A stretch of 64,000 nucleotides of DNA from Strix aluco (Eukaryota; Chordata; Aves; Strigiformes; Strigidae): the NCBI RefSeq assembly GCF_031877795.1, contig NC_133934.1, positions 105,154,610 to 105,218,609 of the forward strand, given 5' to 3'. Below the pieces are notes generated by a model. That model was not told where the DNA came from, searched no databases, and saw only the letters and a program-made list of their open reading frames with translations. The position numbers and the translations under genes were made by a program. This document shows positions 12,282 to 26,299 of the stretch, piece by piece (position 1 is the first letter of the stretch; each line of letters starts with the position of its first letter).

Positions 12282-15200
12282 CTTTTTTCCTCTAACTCGA
12301 TGCTGAGGTTTTCCATTGAACTGGGCAGCCCTGAGGATTAACTTCTCAGTAATTTGCCTCTTCCCTTTCCATGAAGAGTTCTGCCATAATTGCTTTAATC
12401 AAAAAAGCTTGGATGAGCAATTTCATAAATTGCCTTGCTTTGCTCAGGAGTCAGACTCCAGAAAGTCTCAAGGAATTAAGGGAGGTGTGTCTTACCAAGA
12501 GATCACTACAAGGAATGGGATGCCACTCAAAAGATCTGTCTCTTGTGTGTAGTTCATAACATCTCATAATACTTGTCTTTCAGATACTTCAGAATCTCAG
12601 TCGCTTCTATGGGTCAAACCTTTCAAACAGGCCCAGCCTCCTGTAATACACCAAAGCACGTGGCTTTGCACAGGTGATGAAACACAAAGCTCATCACTCC
12701 AAGGGAGTACACAGGACATTAGTAGAGCATAGAGACGCAAGTTACAACTCAACTGTGGAAATTTGTGTCATTAAAACACTACACTGCATCTACCTAAAGT
12801 CAGTGGTTCAATTAAATATATGATTTCAGATTTTCTAGAAAGAAACCTATACATTTCAGCGAAAGTGTCGAAGCAAAATTCCTTTACAGCTCCTCCCTGT
12901 AATTCATTTAGAAACTCCCAGCTAGCCAGTGGAGGTCATGGTGAATAGATCAGATGAGTTATCTGGGAGGCTGCAGCTTTCATCCTTAGCTTTCTTACTA
13001 ATCTATGGTGAAGCCTAAAATGCAGATCAACACAGGACTCTAGTATGCAGACCAGAAGTCATGAATCCTAGCAATGACATGAGATAAAAATTGTAAATTA
13101 TAATAAATAACGAGTAGGGCACGTAAGCAAAAATACATGTCATTATGAAGCCAAGAAGCTCAGCACATTCTTGAATAGTTTGCTTAAGTAGTTTTATCAA
13201 ATTATCTTTTCTGCAGTTGAGGTGTATAGTTACTCAGAAATAAGTGGGTACCCATTTAGATTTGATTAAGAACCTGCTAGCCAGCAGGCAGAAGATACAC
13301 CCATTCAACAAGTAAGCCTTACAATACTCTCCAATTGCTTTTCCATCCCAACGCCATCTGTATCAAGATGGGATAAGTAGCTTAAACATACCACAACTCA
13401 CATTTCTTCATCAATTCTCTTAGTGTGTCCTATTAAATTTTCCTCCTCTGGCGCTCAAAGTTTAAACACTCTTCCCCACTGTCCTTCTCCTGCCATTTTG
13501 CCTGGTGTCACCTGTCTATTAGAGGAAATCTCTCACCCATGCTGATTCTTCTGCTATCAAGCCCCATACTGGCACTTCCCTCCCCCCCCCAAAAAAAGAA
13601 TAAAATGCAGATACATTGCATTGATACTTTGCAGCTACCATGAAAAATCACCCTTATAGTGAGGTTCTGCTAAAAAGTAAATAAAAAGTCATTAAAATTA
13701 CTCTATAGGTAATGTAGTTTCAAAAGTTTTATATGGACAGAAAAATGAAACACTTCCAGCTTCCTTTCCTTCAATCGAGCTCAAGAAGTTTATATCTTCT
13801 TATGTCAGCTACCTTAAAAGCTATTTTGAAGTTAAACCTGCACACAAAGATTATTTCTACTCTCTTTCCACTTCCCCCTTGCTACTCACTGCTCCCAAAA
13901 ATATTAATATCACTTTACATAGCTAAGTGAAAACATCTCCCATCCCAACAGGAAACAAAAATCTGTAACTGTCCTGAAGGTTACTAAGCTAGAAATAAAC
14001 CATTTACACTTTGCATGGTTATGTGAGCGAAATAAACAGAATTCCATTTTCCATCTCAAAATGGCAAAACAGACACACATGGAATTAGTGCTGCCTGGTT
14101 TTCATTGCCCATAAGTGAAGCTGCACAGTGGTAAACAAATACTCAGAGGCAGAGATGTGTTTCAAGTGACTGATCCCAAGCCACCATGAAAATTGTGATT
14201 ATCTTTAGTGCTTTGTAAACATACTTACTGTAACCACACATCAAAGATGTTGAGAGGGTTAGTTCTAATAGAATAAGAGAGGGCAAGTATAAAAGGGTCA
14301 TTTTTCCTTCTTAACAGGAAGTACTAGAACTGGGAGGGGGGCGGGCAGAAACCAGTCATGCAGATAAGCAGGGCCAACAGGTAGATGAGAGGTAGATGAG
14401 AAAGCACTAATTTAAAAACCCAAGGTGAACAACACAACATCTACAAATAAGTTGAAGGTGCTGGAGGCGCCAAGTCTGACCTCACCATCTGGAAGCCTTC
14501 CAGCTTCTAAATCAGTCCACAGAGTCCAGAAACCTCCTAAAGAGCAGTCAACCATCAAAACACACACATACCAGTTATACCAAGGATACCATAGCTTCAA
14601 GGCTTGTTCTTTAGAAAGCTGCGTAATACTTTGTGCATGTCGACTTGCTTCTCTCCCACATGTATTCATTGAATACTGATGGAAAAACAATGTACCTTTT
14701 TTGATTTAACTTGATACACCACTCCATTTTATCTGAAACCAATTTATTAGAATAAAAGTCAATGGAATAATTATAAGCATCACAGAACACTTACAAGAAT
14801 AAAAATAGTGTTTCTATTTAATTTCTTGTGAATATGTCCTTAGTCAGTGCCAGACAAAACATATCTTTGTGTTAGTTAAAAGGAAATCAGTTGGAGAATT
14901 AAAATCCTTCCTATTACCAGAACACAATTCATCCTAACATACATCATTTGTGAATTAATTAACAGAGATACGCCACCACTTACAACACTGATCTACTTGA
15001 CAAAATAGCTTTTCTAGTGGTAGGCCTGTCACTGAGCCGTCTCCTAACCATTGTAATCAGCTCCCAGTCAAATGTACTAGCTTCCATTCAACAGCATACT
15101 TTAGAAATGTCTGACTCTGTGTACTTTGTGACTAGAAGTATGCTCCCATTTCTAGAGATACAAAGAAGAGCTGATAGGAAGAGGGAAAAGAGTGAAAAAA

Positions 15201-18200
15201 ATTATTAAAGCATTTCAGTCAATATAGTAAACTTAAGACCTAATCTATTTGATCTCAGTCTGATCAGCACACAGGGAAAATTGCTGCCTTTTTCTCCTGT
15301 GGGAACTTGCACATGGGCAACTACTGTAGAAGAGATATCTTGTCTGGTAATGTTGTTTTACTACCACCATCTAAGAAAAAAGAAATTTTCCCATATTCCC
15401 CATGTGAGGCAATCAGTTCAGGCTACCAAGATGGTCAAAAATCTGTCCTGCATAAGCCAGCTAGAAGGAAAAAACAAAAAGTAACTTTTACAGGGACTTA
15501 GCTGAAGACTGAGTTAGAGGGGCAGAAATAACTTACTGTCATATATTGCACAAAGACTGTCCTAGATGCATTTTTATAATGGAAGTTTCATAATACTGTA
15601 TTTACATGAAAATTTTACTGTCATAAATATTTCCTATCTTTGTTGCAGTTTATCATGGGATTAGCTAATAAACAGGTCTGCTTCACACACTAAAGCTTTA
15701 AACTGAAAGCTTCACAGAACAGCTTACATAACAGAGCTGTGTTCATGAATCAGTGTTACTATCATAAGCAGTTTCAGAATTTATCTGAATGTTTTAAGTC
15801 ATAGCTTGACATTTGGTGTAAGATTTGGTTGTCACGCACAGATATCTATTCATATGTCACGTCACAGAAAACCCTTTGTGGTTACTGAGCAGTAATAAAA
15901 ATGTTAAATAGCAAATGAACTAAGCCTAGGTAGGAGAAGAGCTGAGGCTGGTGAGCTTAAGAAAAGCGGGCTGTATTTGAGCACAGTAATTGCAGCTCTT
16001 CATTTTATCAACATTAGTGAAACTCTTGCATAACAGACTGAGAACAAGTCTTCAGGAACACAGCAGCAACATAGAGTGGTCCTGGAGGATGTGTTGGTAT
16101 GAATGATAACACACATTTTAACTCACCTTATCTCTGACAGCTAGCAAAAGGGAGAGCCCAGGCTGAATCCCAGCACAAGTTAAAGTAGCCTTAGAATTAT
16201 TTTAACTAGCACCAGAGGATGGCATTTCAGTTCAGAATCCTTGCCCATAGTGTACAATAACAAACCTGGACTCTCACCCACAGTCTGGAAGATTCATCTG
16301 GAAAGAGGAAATTAGTGTGCTAAAGATCAAAAGATATTTGGATAGAAAAATCTGTTACCCTTAGAGGTAACTTAAAAAAACATTTCACATCCACTGAGTC
16401 TACTGTTGTACAGCTGTGCATTTGTAGTAAATATTTTTTAAGAAACAAAATGTTTTTATGTTGGTGTGTTCTGGAAGCCAATTTTTTTTTTTTTTTACTT
16501 TATCCATTTTGTGTTCAAGGCCTTATGCTTCTCCAAGCATACAAAGAATCCCTCAAGAACTACTGAGTTATTTGGAATATTTTTTGCTTTAACAGAAATG
16601 CCTATACAGGTATGACATGATATTTTCAGGGTCTAAGAGGAGTTTGAAGATTTCACACATGTCCAGTGCCACACTACGAGACAGTTTAAAATATTGTTTT
16701 ATATTTGGAGAAGAACTACTAAATCTAAACAACCACTGCATAACTAAAACTTGTTAGACAGTTCACTGAAACAAGCCCCAAAACACTGGGTAGGCAATGC
16801 ACACACTGGGTGATTTTGCTACTGCAGCCAGGGCAGTGGTCACCAGATCATAAACAAAATTGCAGGTAGATCAAAAGTTTCTTAAAACAATTTTGCCAGT
16901 ATTGTTAAAATTTTTTTTTTTAAAAAGAAAGCCTAAAATAAGTTTAAAGCTTGAGGCCTGAGATGGCTAAATTATTATCACAAAACCTACTACTAGCACC
17001 TGGCAAAACTAAGTTGGCTGGGGCACAGCACTATTTATGGCCTAGGCACAAGCTACAGACCCATTCTGAGAACAGATGAGCTAACTGTATCCCTTTACTC
17101 AGTTTGTAATCAGTACGGTGACATCAATTGAGATACATCCCTAACTGCAGTGGACATACTCTAGACTGTACCATTTCAAGCAGTGGTGTAATTTAGTTCA
17201 TTCTCCAAAAGTCAGAAGGCAACCTTAGTTACCATCGCTCTGAGGAGAGTGATGTAAAATATGTCAGTAATAATCCTACGAGAGCATTGTATTTGGAGAG
17301 GAAGCTCTACAAAGACTTACATTTGGCTTTGGTTTTGTGCATCCAAGGATCATTACTGCATTGTCATACATGTCAGGCCAGAATATTGAAGTGTGACCCT
17401 TTCCTCTCAACATGCTGGGGAGCATCCATTTGGGATCAGATCTTGAATCTTCCTCTTGACGTCAAAAGCGTAGTACTGGGGAGTTTACTTGTGTAACTGT
17501 TTTGATTTTACTTCTACAAGACACCACCAATAAGCTAGCCAAAGAGACTGAGGAAGATTTCAAGATATCAAGAATAAAGACTATGCAGTCATACCAGGGA
17601 TTCCTCAAGGAAGATTACTTGGGAGCAGTTGTCACTTAGTGCTGGTGATTATTTCCTGGCCTGCTCTCATCCACCATCCTTTCCTCGAGTCAGGGAATAT
17701 CTACAGTGGCACAGATAAAACCCTCCCTGCAGCCTACTACATCATACTGTACTCAGAGGAATTTCCCAAGGGCAGGTCTGCACTATCAAGCTGGAAGCAA
17801 CTTGCACAAAACACGTGTGGTGGATTTCTAACCACAGCTGAGATATTGGACTCTTACACTGTATTTAATTAAACTGTTTCTGTTGTCAACAGCAGCATCT
17901 ACCACTTGCTATTCTACTCTTTGATTGATAAGTAATATTGTTTCACTTCCACACCATCTGATCATTTTTACGTGCAGCCTTTTCAACCATCTTTAAGAGC
18001 ATTCCAGATTTTTTGAAGGCTCTACGAATTCCCAAAGGTCTTATTTCATCCCAAGGTCCCCAACAGCAGTAAGCATACAGAACTGACTGGCACTTACAAA
18101 TCTGCCATAATACAAGTGTAAGGTGCATTTATTGCTTTTGTAGTAGAAGTTGGTCCCTAGAGCATTTTCTGAGCACCGGGACCTGAAGAATCTACTACAG

Positions 18201-21099
18201 GGATCACTGTTTGCTAACAAAGTACCTTATGAAAAAATGAAGTATTTTAAAACATTTGTTGTTTTCCATGTGTCTGTGATTCCACGTACCCCCAGGCTAA
18301 AGAAAACCTCAGAAGAGTAGTAGGTAGGTGTCTAGATGGGATTCACTTGCACCTTTGAAAAGCACATTCAAAATAAAACTATTCCTAACAGTGTGTTAAC
18401 GTGCTACAATTTGCAGTCAATATCTAGAGAAAGACGTCTAGCTGAAGTTTCTATTTCAGAACTCTTCCAGTTAAGATTTGACAATGAAAAGGATTTGTGC
18501 ATATAGACAACTCATAAGACAAGAACATTCAAGAACAGACTATGGCACATAGCTACAATCAGGGTTCAGACTTTTAAGATGGGCCACTAACGGTGTAACT
18601 GCACTGGCTCTACTTGGTTTAATAGACTACTGGAAATTTTAGTAGCAAAAGAAAGAAAATTAAAGGGCCTGATATATAGCAGCAGATTAGTATAGGAGAT
18701 CCAGGCTCATGGTAATCTGAGCTGCATCTTTACAAAAGACTTTCTGTGGTGCCACATGGCATAACACCAACATCCACAGTGGGGTAGAGTTTAGGGTACA
18801 CTTGGTCAGATGTAATTACAGATCAACCGGTTTAGGAGCAATGATATTTCAAGCACAGCTATGATGCACATTGTAGCAGCCACAAAGGTAAAGGCTCAGT
18901 ATGCATTTTAATTTTGTCAGCTGTGTTCTTTAGTGACTCATGAAATGTTTAAATTCAACATAAGATCACATCAGTGTAAAGAGGCAGTGTGCACTTAAAG
19001 ATTATTTCTTTTTAAACGTGTAAGAAGCTGACAACATATCAATTTGCAAACAGCAGTAATAGCATCCACAGTCCAAGAAGAAACAATGGAACTACTATTT
19101 GAAAATAGAAAGTAGATCCTACATCTACTGATTTTGTATCTTCAAGCTTCCTCACTTCAGATACATGACTGGATGTACCGATAGCTTTTTGCCTTAAGTA
19201 AGCTGTGCCTGGCTGTTGGCAAACCCTTGACCTCCCAAATCCAGTAGGATTCATAGCACTTCACCACTACTCTAAATAGATCTCTGAGCATGTTTCCAAA
19301 AAAAGCCCAAAGAAACCTGCTATATATTATTATTCAAAGCTCTTTATTTGACAGGCTACCTCTCCTTCCCAGTTCCTCCACACAAGCTGATTGCTTGAAG
19401 CTTCTTATCACATTCTGCTATTTGCTAAAGGCCCCTCCATGCATTTTAAATGGATAGAAGATGAAAGAGGTGCAGTCTCTTACCCTTAGTAGTTAATAGG
19501 ATGCCCTCAGGGAGTCTAAAAGACAGATTTTGAAAGAGGATAAATGGTCCTGAACTGCCAGAGATGATCTGAGCAGACATACAGCAAGGCTGCTGACTAC
19601 AGCAGTTGAAAGCATACTCTTACCACCAGTAGCTACCATATTCTTTAGACTCGTTGTCCAAGGGTGTAAGGAGAAGCTACTACAGTTAGTTTTCTTATAT
19701 TCCTGAAGTGGTCACCTACTCAAGAAAGCTGAAGTCAACTTCACTCTTCAATCTCTGAGTAATATAAGAGGATTTGGGGTCAGTACATCTGCTAGTGTCA
19801 GCAGGCGGATGATTTTGCCCTTTATGTCACTATCTTTTTGTTGTCTGTTTTTAGCATCAAATCTATTACCAAGGGTATCTTTTAGAAGAAAACTTTTAAA
19901 AACCTTTCTTTATGCAAATAGATTACAAACCCTTTTAGCTAGTTCATATGAACAGGCCATTTATTTGAGCTTGTTCCTCACTTCTAGTATGAGGATCATT
20001 GGATTTGCTAATACTAATACAATAACTAAGTTATCACATGATCAAAAAGAAAAGTATCACTGTCTGTTTTACAATCTTTTTTAGTACCCTAGGAAAAAAA
20101 GTCTGATAAAAACATACCTGTTGAAAATTATAAGGGTAAGAATATTCTTTTTGTATTCATGTAAGTCATTTACTATAATTTATAAAATACTATGAAAGAC
20201 AACCTAGCTGTACAGCTAATGCCTTCCTTTTTTACATTTCATTTACAGTAGATTTCACTTTTTATATTTCATTACTTTACGGAAAACTGTCTATGACACA
20301 TTCTTTCAGCTTGGCATACACAGTCAATAGTCTCTAAATAAATTAGGCACAAATCACTGCTAATAGAGGAGATCAAAGGAACACATGTTCAAGGTGGTTG
20401 ATAGAAGTTGCCTGTTAAATAGTTAATATTCAGTCTGAGAAGTCACCATGAAAAATACTTGTTTAATGTGAATAAGACAATTAAATCACAGGTTTATACA
20501 TCTATCTTATGTTTATAAATGAGGTAATCTTTCTTAAAACACTTTATGTGAAGAGACCTATCTATATTGTTTCAGACTAAGAATCTGTTATCCACCTAAT
20601 TTTTTATCCAATTGTGCCATGAGACTGCTCACCTCAGGATATCAGTGTGCAGACTGCAATCATTAATAGATGCTCCTGCCTAGTGCATGTTGAAACTACT
20701 GACACCCAAAGGCCTCACTGAAGGTAGCGTCCAGTCTCACCTTCCACTGATTGCAAAAGAACCCAGCATACCCTTGAGAAGTTAGAAGGCTGTTAGTGAC
20801 AGACATTCAGTGGTCTGAAGACAGATTTTGAAATATCTTCCTTCCCTTACCATTATTTAAAGATGAGATTATAACTCTGTCCTAACCTGAGAATAAAGTG
20901 GCAGAGGAAGAGCCATATTCCCAAGAAACAATGTATCAGAAGAAACATATTCATGATTAGTTCTACTTAAACTGAACATAGCCAGAGAATCAGTGGTGAC
21001 CTAGAAGCAAGCTGAGGCACAGAACCGTTTACACTACAGGGGAATGACTTTCCATATCATTATGTTGAATTGGATTGTTAGCAACCTTTCAACTGCATC

Positions 21100-21305
21100 A
21101 CAGGAGCATACAGAAGGGACAATTGTCTTAAGGTGCCAGACTAACATTCAGAAGAAGAATGCCAAGTCTGGTGATGCCATGACTTGACATAGACTCCTGG
21201 TTAAGCCTGTTAACCTCTCAGTATCACTATCATAAAAGAAGGATAACACTTCCTCAAGTCAGAAGGAAGTTGCAACACATTAATCAGTGTTTGTAATATC
21301 TTCAA
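21100..21305 (+). mobile_element. MIR-like CORE-SINE remnant
   Basis: The blocks GGTTAAGCCTGTTAACCTCTCAG, then ATCATAAAAGAAGGATAACA and a tail with CACATTAATCAGTGTTTGTAA follow the order of the MIR consensus (splice-like 'TTAACCTCTC...AAAATGGGGATAA...ATTAAATGAGTTA...'). Substantially decayed, consistent with an old amniote SINE. The 5' limit is approximate. Confidence 0.45.
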
Positions 21306-24040
21306 ATGTTGACATTATTTTCTATTCACTGGCCACCTAGATCATAACAGGAAGCTGTAGTCTCACTACTTCTTTCAGTTGGGTGCTGAACCAGTAAGCC
21401 AGCTCAGGAGTCTCCTCTTTGACTTTCTAGTGTCATTTGGTGACTAAAACAGAATTCTCAAAGCACTATAATGAAGTGGCATTTGCAAGTGAAAACAGAA
21501 CAGCAAATACAGAAGTACTGAGCCATAACAGCACCTGATCTGCTATTTTAGGTGTCTATTCTCCCAGTCCTTTTGCTAATCTTACCATCCTGTAACTTCA
21601 TTTAACTCAAAAGGTTTCCTTAGGTGAAAATGGTGACAGTGCAAACAGTCTAGCACTTGGTCTCCTACAAAAAGTTGTTTCTGTGAGCACTCAGCTAGGC
21701 AGAAAGCAGTAGAAATTACTCAGAAAACAACTGTTTTTTCTAATATCTCTAACCTTTCATGATTTTACTTAGCTTTGTCTAAACTTATGGCTTTTGCTGT
21801 CCAAGCACAGGATTACTGCATTACAAAAATGACTAAGCTACTGCCATTTTGCACAACCTATTGGGAAAAATGAAATGTAAATTAAGCCTTTATAAAATCA
21901 GCTTTTGTCCTAATCAAATTTATTTTTTTATTTTTCTTCTGCAACAGGTTTTATTACATAAAATAACAGTGCAATAACAGTGATACATTTAACAAAGGTT
22001 TGTGATAGGTTTTAGTACATGTATTTACTGGGATAAAAAAAAAAAAAAGAGAAGACTGATGCAACACAGACGGCAACATTGTAAGCCCTAGCGTTCTCTT
22101 GTTTAAGCATATAAGTACTTCTACCTACAAGCAGGTATAGGAATTGATTTAATAAGTGTGTCATGCATGTTTTAAAGACTTAGATTGTTTCAACTCATAG
22201 CGGTAAAACTAAAGAAAACAAAAAAACAAATCCATCCCTGAAGCAGTTATTCCAGGGTGAAAGTGCTTTACAACATTCTACAAGTTTTTCTGGATAGAAA
22301 AACCCATTTCATAAAAAAAAGAAAATCAGTACAAGGACACCACTTTTCAGTATTTACTCCCCACTAAAACAAAAACTGGATCATTAGAGCATTAACAGAT
22401 CCCCAATAACAATGTAGTACCCTTGGTTATTCAGCTAGTCTTAATTAAAGAATTGGTGTGTCTCCTAAATCAGAAACTCTATTCAGAGTTTCTCCTTCAA
22501 CAAAGAACACTCCCTAACACTTTCTCCCAAAATATTTCTGTCCAATGTGTGACTACACAACCAACAAGACAATCCTATTCTGCAGGGCTGTAGTCCTTTA
22601 ACCATTTCAGTAAAGCACCACAGCAAATAAATATCCAGATTAGGCCCAGAGACTACAACGCCAATCTACTAAAACATACAGCATCTACCAACCAGAGTTC
22701 TCAAGATAATAGGCTTTAGCCTGTTAGGAAATAAGAACTCAAACTCACCAAACTTTTTCCAGCTCTTCCTGGAAAAACAGTTTTACGTCTTGTCAGATCA
22801 CAAAAATAAGTCTGCTGCCTCCTTTGCCCAACACAAATTTGCAGAATTCTGCTGAAAATTTACCTGCACAGTACTGCCCAGCAAAGCCGATAGTGTCTCC
22901 AAGGGCTTTCCAGCTACAGCTTCCCCTGGTTCTCACACACCTGGAAAAGCAAAGGCAATAATAGATCACTGCATGGACCATGTGGCCCCAATTACTTGAA
23001 CTGCTTGAGGGAAGAAATGTAATCAAGGAGCAACCTACCAGTTGCCTTTACCCATCTGCACCTGAGACCTTGTGAGTTTTCAGTTACTCCTATCTTCTAC
23101 CATGAAAGAGCGTGGAGGCAACATAACATCATTTACCTCTATCACTTTTTCTGACCATCTCTATTTCCAGCTCATAGCCTGCTTAAAGCAGTAGCTCTAG
23201 GCAGGCAAGAGGTCTGTAATCCTAGATGCTTTGATTTGGTTTTTATAAGTTTTGTCCCATTTATTTCAAAAACATCTTAATTCCTGTCATGTATGACTGG
23301 TGAAAACCCTAGATAATGGCAATTCAGACCCCATTGGATGACTCTGCTTTTTATTTAATTTAAAGAAAAGTCAAGTCAGGCTATGTTCCCAAAGCCATAT
23401 ACTCAATATACAAGGAAATAGATGGTTTTGATTTTAATCAGCATTGCACTTCAAACACACTGTCACCTAATCCCATTTGAGGATGCAGTCACACTGAATA
23501 AGGGAGCCACACTGAAGGAAGAGCAATGCTGCGTGGAAATCTGCAGTACTGCTTCAGGCCACAGTTGTGAAGTATTTTACAGTAGTACAAAAACTACAAA
23601 GAGGTTAGACTACCAGTACTTTAGAAAGCATGAAATTCTCTCCAAATTACTTCCTTCTTTCTCGGTTTATAGGATAATGTCCAACACTGCCCTTATTTCC
23701 AGTAAATAACAAGTCAAGTGCTCTTTTCTGAGCTCTGTAATAAAAAAATCACCATGAAGAGCAGAGCTGGGTTCTGCCCAGTGCTCAGGTGAGTAGTGGT
23801 GGTGTCAGCATAAAAGCAGCACCGTACGCAGACCTTGCAGACACACTTTCTAACCTCTCCTCACTGCAAGTCACAGGGCAGCTTTAAATAAAACCTTCTC
23901 TCATGTCCTGCCAATACATTTAGGGGAGTCTGGATTCACCAGAAACGTACAGCCATCCCACGTTTCCTCACGCATTTGACATTCATCAGGTCACCGTGCA
24001 CATTGCACCAGAAGGTCGGGCAGACTGTTTGGTGACTGCA
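21306..24040. other. Intergenic, nothing identified
   Basis: AT-rich, with A/T-rich low-complexity patches (for example A14 near 22037-22050). No recognisable coding sequence or transposable element. Confidence 0.6.
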
Positions 24041-24049
24041 CTCTAGGGA

Positions 24050-24720
24050 GAAAATGGCCGTGCCAGCACCTCACCAGCAAGGAGCCCTATATGTGGAGAT
24101 GTCCTCCTAGAGCAAACAGGCAACCTGGCGTTTAGCCCCTGACATGGCACCACAATAGCTTTCCAGCCCAGAGGGCGTTTTTGTGTTTGCAGCATCCACA
24201 GTGGAGCCCAGGACTCAGCTTCACAGCAGAGGCAGAAGCAGGCGAGTGCACATCCGACATATCCACTGCAGGCTATGGTGCGGGACTGGGATTTCCTGCT
24301 TTTCATGAGAGACTGAAGAAGCCAAATACCTCCATTTCTGCCAGGATGCCCCAACAAATGCTTCTTCCACCTGAAACTGAAGCTAGAGCAGCCAGGCCTG
24401 TGCCTCCCTCACTTGAGGGAGGAGGCGGGGCGGTGGGTGGGTGGCCAGACCAGCCAAGGGCAGGCAGCACCCGTCGGCCTGAGGAGGATCACGGGGAACA
24501 GGTGGGGCTGGGGCACGAGTGAGGGGGTGAAGGCCGGAGGGCAGCAGCTGAGGGGCCAGTGTCTCAGAAGGGGGCTGCACACAGGGATGCTGGTGCACAA
24601 AGGCCCAAGATGGGACATCAAACACAGCAGCCGTGAGCGCAGCAAGCTGGTTGTAGTGACCACAGCCTGATGCGGGTGAACAAAATCCTCAGACAGCTCC
24701 ACTGCCCGCTCAAGCTAGCA
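24050..24720. other. Isolated GC-rich, CpG-containing patch
   Basis: GC content rises sharply over the flanks, most strongly at 24390-24600, with more than a dozen CpGs. It includes a GGGGCGG box (24427-24433) and a G-quadruplex motif (24417-24441). Overlapping open frames occur on both strands (up to 113 codons) but have biased composition and no family resemblance. It could be a distal regulatory element or promoter of a noncoding transcript, or a decayed GC-rich repeat; I cannot decide. Confidence 0.45.
24417..24441 (+). other. G-quadruplex-forming motif with GC box
   Basis: GGG, a 7-nt loop, GGGG, CGGT, GGG, T, GGG: a canonical G3+N1-7 pattern. The GGGGCGG SP1-type box is embedded at 24427-24433. 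Confidence 0.6.
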
Positions 24721-26299
24721 GGCAGGCCAGTAGCAAGTGACAGGGTTTGTAAAATTCACAATCCTTTGTTTTTTATTAAAACCACACTAAATCTCCAGCT
24801 GTCTGTCACTGAAGCGGCCCTTACTTGATGCAGAAAAATTCTTGCAATTGTCTTGAAATATCCATTCACCATAAGCTTGCAGGAGGCTCGCCTTCTCTGG
24901 CAAATGAAGCTTTACTAGGTAACGACAACATATAAACAGCTTGATTTCAAACTGAGCTCTTGATGCAATGCAATAAACAGAAATGAGGTATTGTACAAAG
25001 CAACTGTCTTACTGCCTGTTCCCATAGCTCTGTTGTTTGTTGACGGCTCACACCCTCTAACAGAAGTTTCATGCTGTAAGCCAAGCCTGAACATCTACAT
25101 CTGCAGCCACAGTCCATGAAATCAACTAATTCAATGGCACAGTGAGAACTGCTGCTTCATGGCTGCAGCAACTTCTGCAATCTAACCTTTGTGTGCAATA
25201 GCTGCTTGGGAAGTGAAATTGAATCCTGCCCTCACTGAAGTCATCATTGGATGATGCTGTAGTAGAAGGTACTTTTACATTGCCTGGTTTTGTTTTTTTT
25301 ATTACATCATTTTCTCTGTTTTGAATGATCCCCTAAAAAAAAAAAAAAAAAAAGAAAAAAACAAACAAGCAAGCAACTTTCCAACCTATTTCCCATCATC
25401 CCAGAACAGAAGAGTCAATATATTATTACTACTAGTAATGAATCTGAAAATTCATTCAGTGATCACAAGTTACCGCTATCACCTTGTTCATATCAATTTT
25501 TTCTTCAGTCAAAATCACATCTTTTTTTCACTGCTGATCACACTCTCCCCATTACTGTTATAGTATTTTTTATATATATATATATATATATACAAGTCTT
25601 GTCTTCCCACTACTCAGCATGCTGACCTTCAGTGCCTCCTTTTCCCCAAAAAAAAATCTTCAACTCTGTTTGACATGGGAAGAATTTCACAAGGTCTCTA
25701 GAGTCCTCACATATATAAAACTTTCTATCAAAATGAAGTTCCTGTGACCTGAGCCATCCAAGTTGACAATGGGCACTCTGAGATTTGTGGAACAAAGACT
25801 TCCTTTTCCCAATTAGTGTACCTCAAGTATTGTGTTCAAAGGGAAAAGCATTGTTTTATCAAAAGGTGAGTCCACCAAAAGTCATGCCCTAATGCAATAT
25901 GCATGTACAATAAACACATTCCATGGTGTATGATATTACAGTCTTAGAAATATTACAAGTACGTGTTAGTGATCTGAATATAGGTCAGCTGGATCTGAGC
26001 TACATTTGCTTCTTGCAAAAGTTACAAGTGAATGTCATCTTAACTACATCTGCATTGCGTTAAGGCAAAATTCCAAATAGATAAAAGAAGAAACAGAGGG
26101 GAATCACTCAGTTTTAAAGTGGTTCCTGAAGGGCAGGATTATCATAAAAACCGGGTCGCAAGATCTACAAGTTGGCCAATGTCGGAATTTAGCCTAAAAA
26201 TAATAAAAAGATAGATGTACTAACAAAATACCCTCTAATTCTAATTAAAGTCTGGGCTCATTTTGTATACAACCAGAAATTTCGGCAGAACGCCCAATT
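24721..26299. other. Intergenic with simple repeats
   Basis: Contains A19 at 25335-25353 and (TA)11 at 25571-25592. No gene was seen. Confidence 0.6.
25571..25592 (+). repeat. (TA)11 microsatellite
   Basis: Perfect 22-bp TA dinucleotide run. Confidence 0.95.

Larger units (their letters stand above)
5971..21099. other. Intergenic, no gene identified
   Basis: About 15 kb of AT-rich sequence. Reading frames are short and of biased composition. It holds homopolymer A tracts (9505-9527 and 9943-9966), a G-quadruplex motif at 12260-12281 and a tandem 11-bp word AGGTAGATGAG near 14379-14400. No LINE, LTR or RNA gene was recognised. Confidence 0.6.

Noticed and set aside
24043..24702. Several overlapping open frames on both strands near 24.0-24.7 kb
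   Set aside because: They arise because GC-rich DNA has few stop codons. No frame looks like a known protein.
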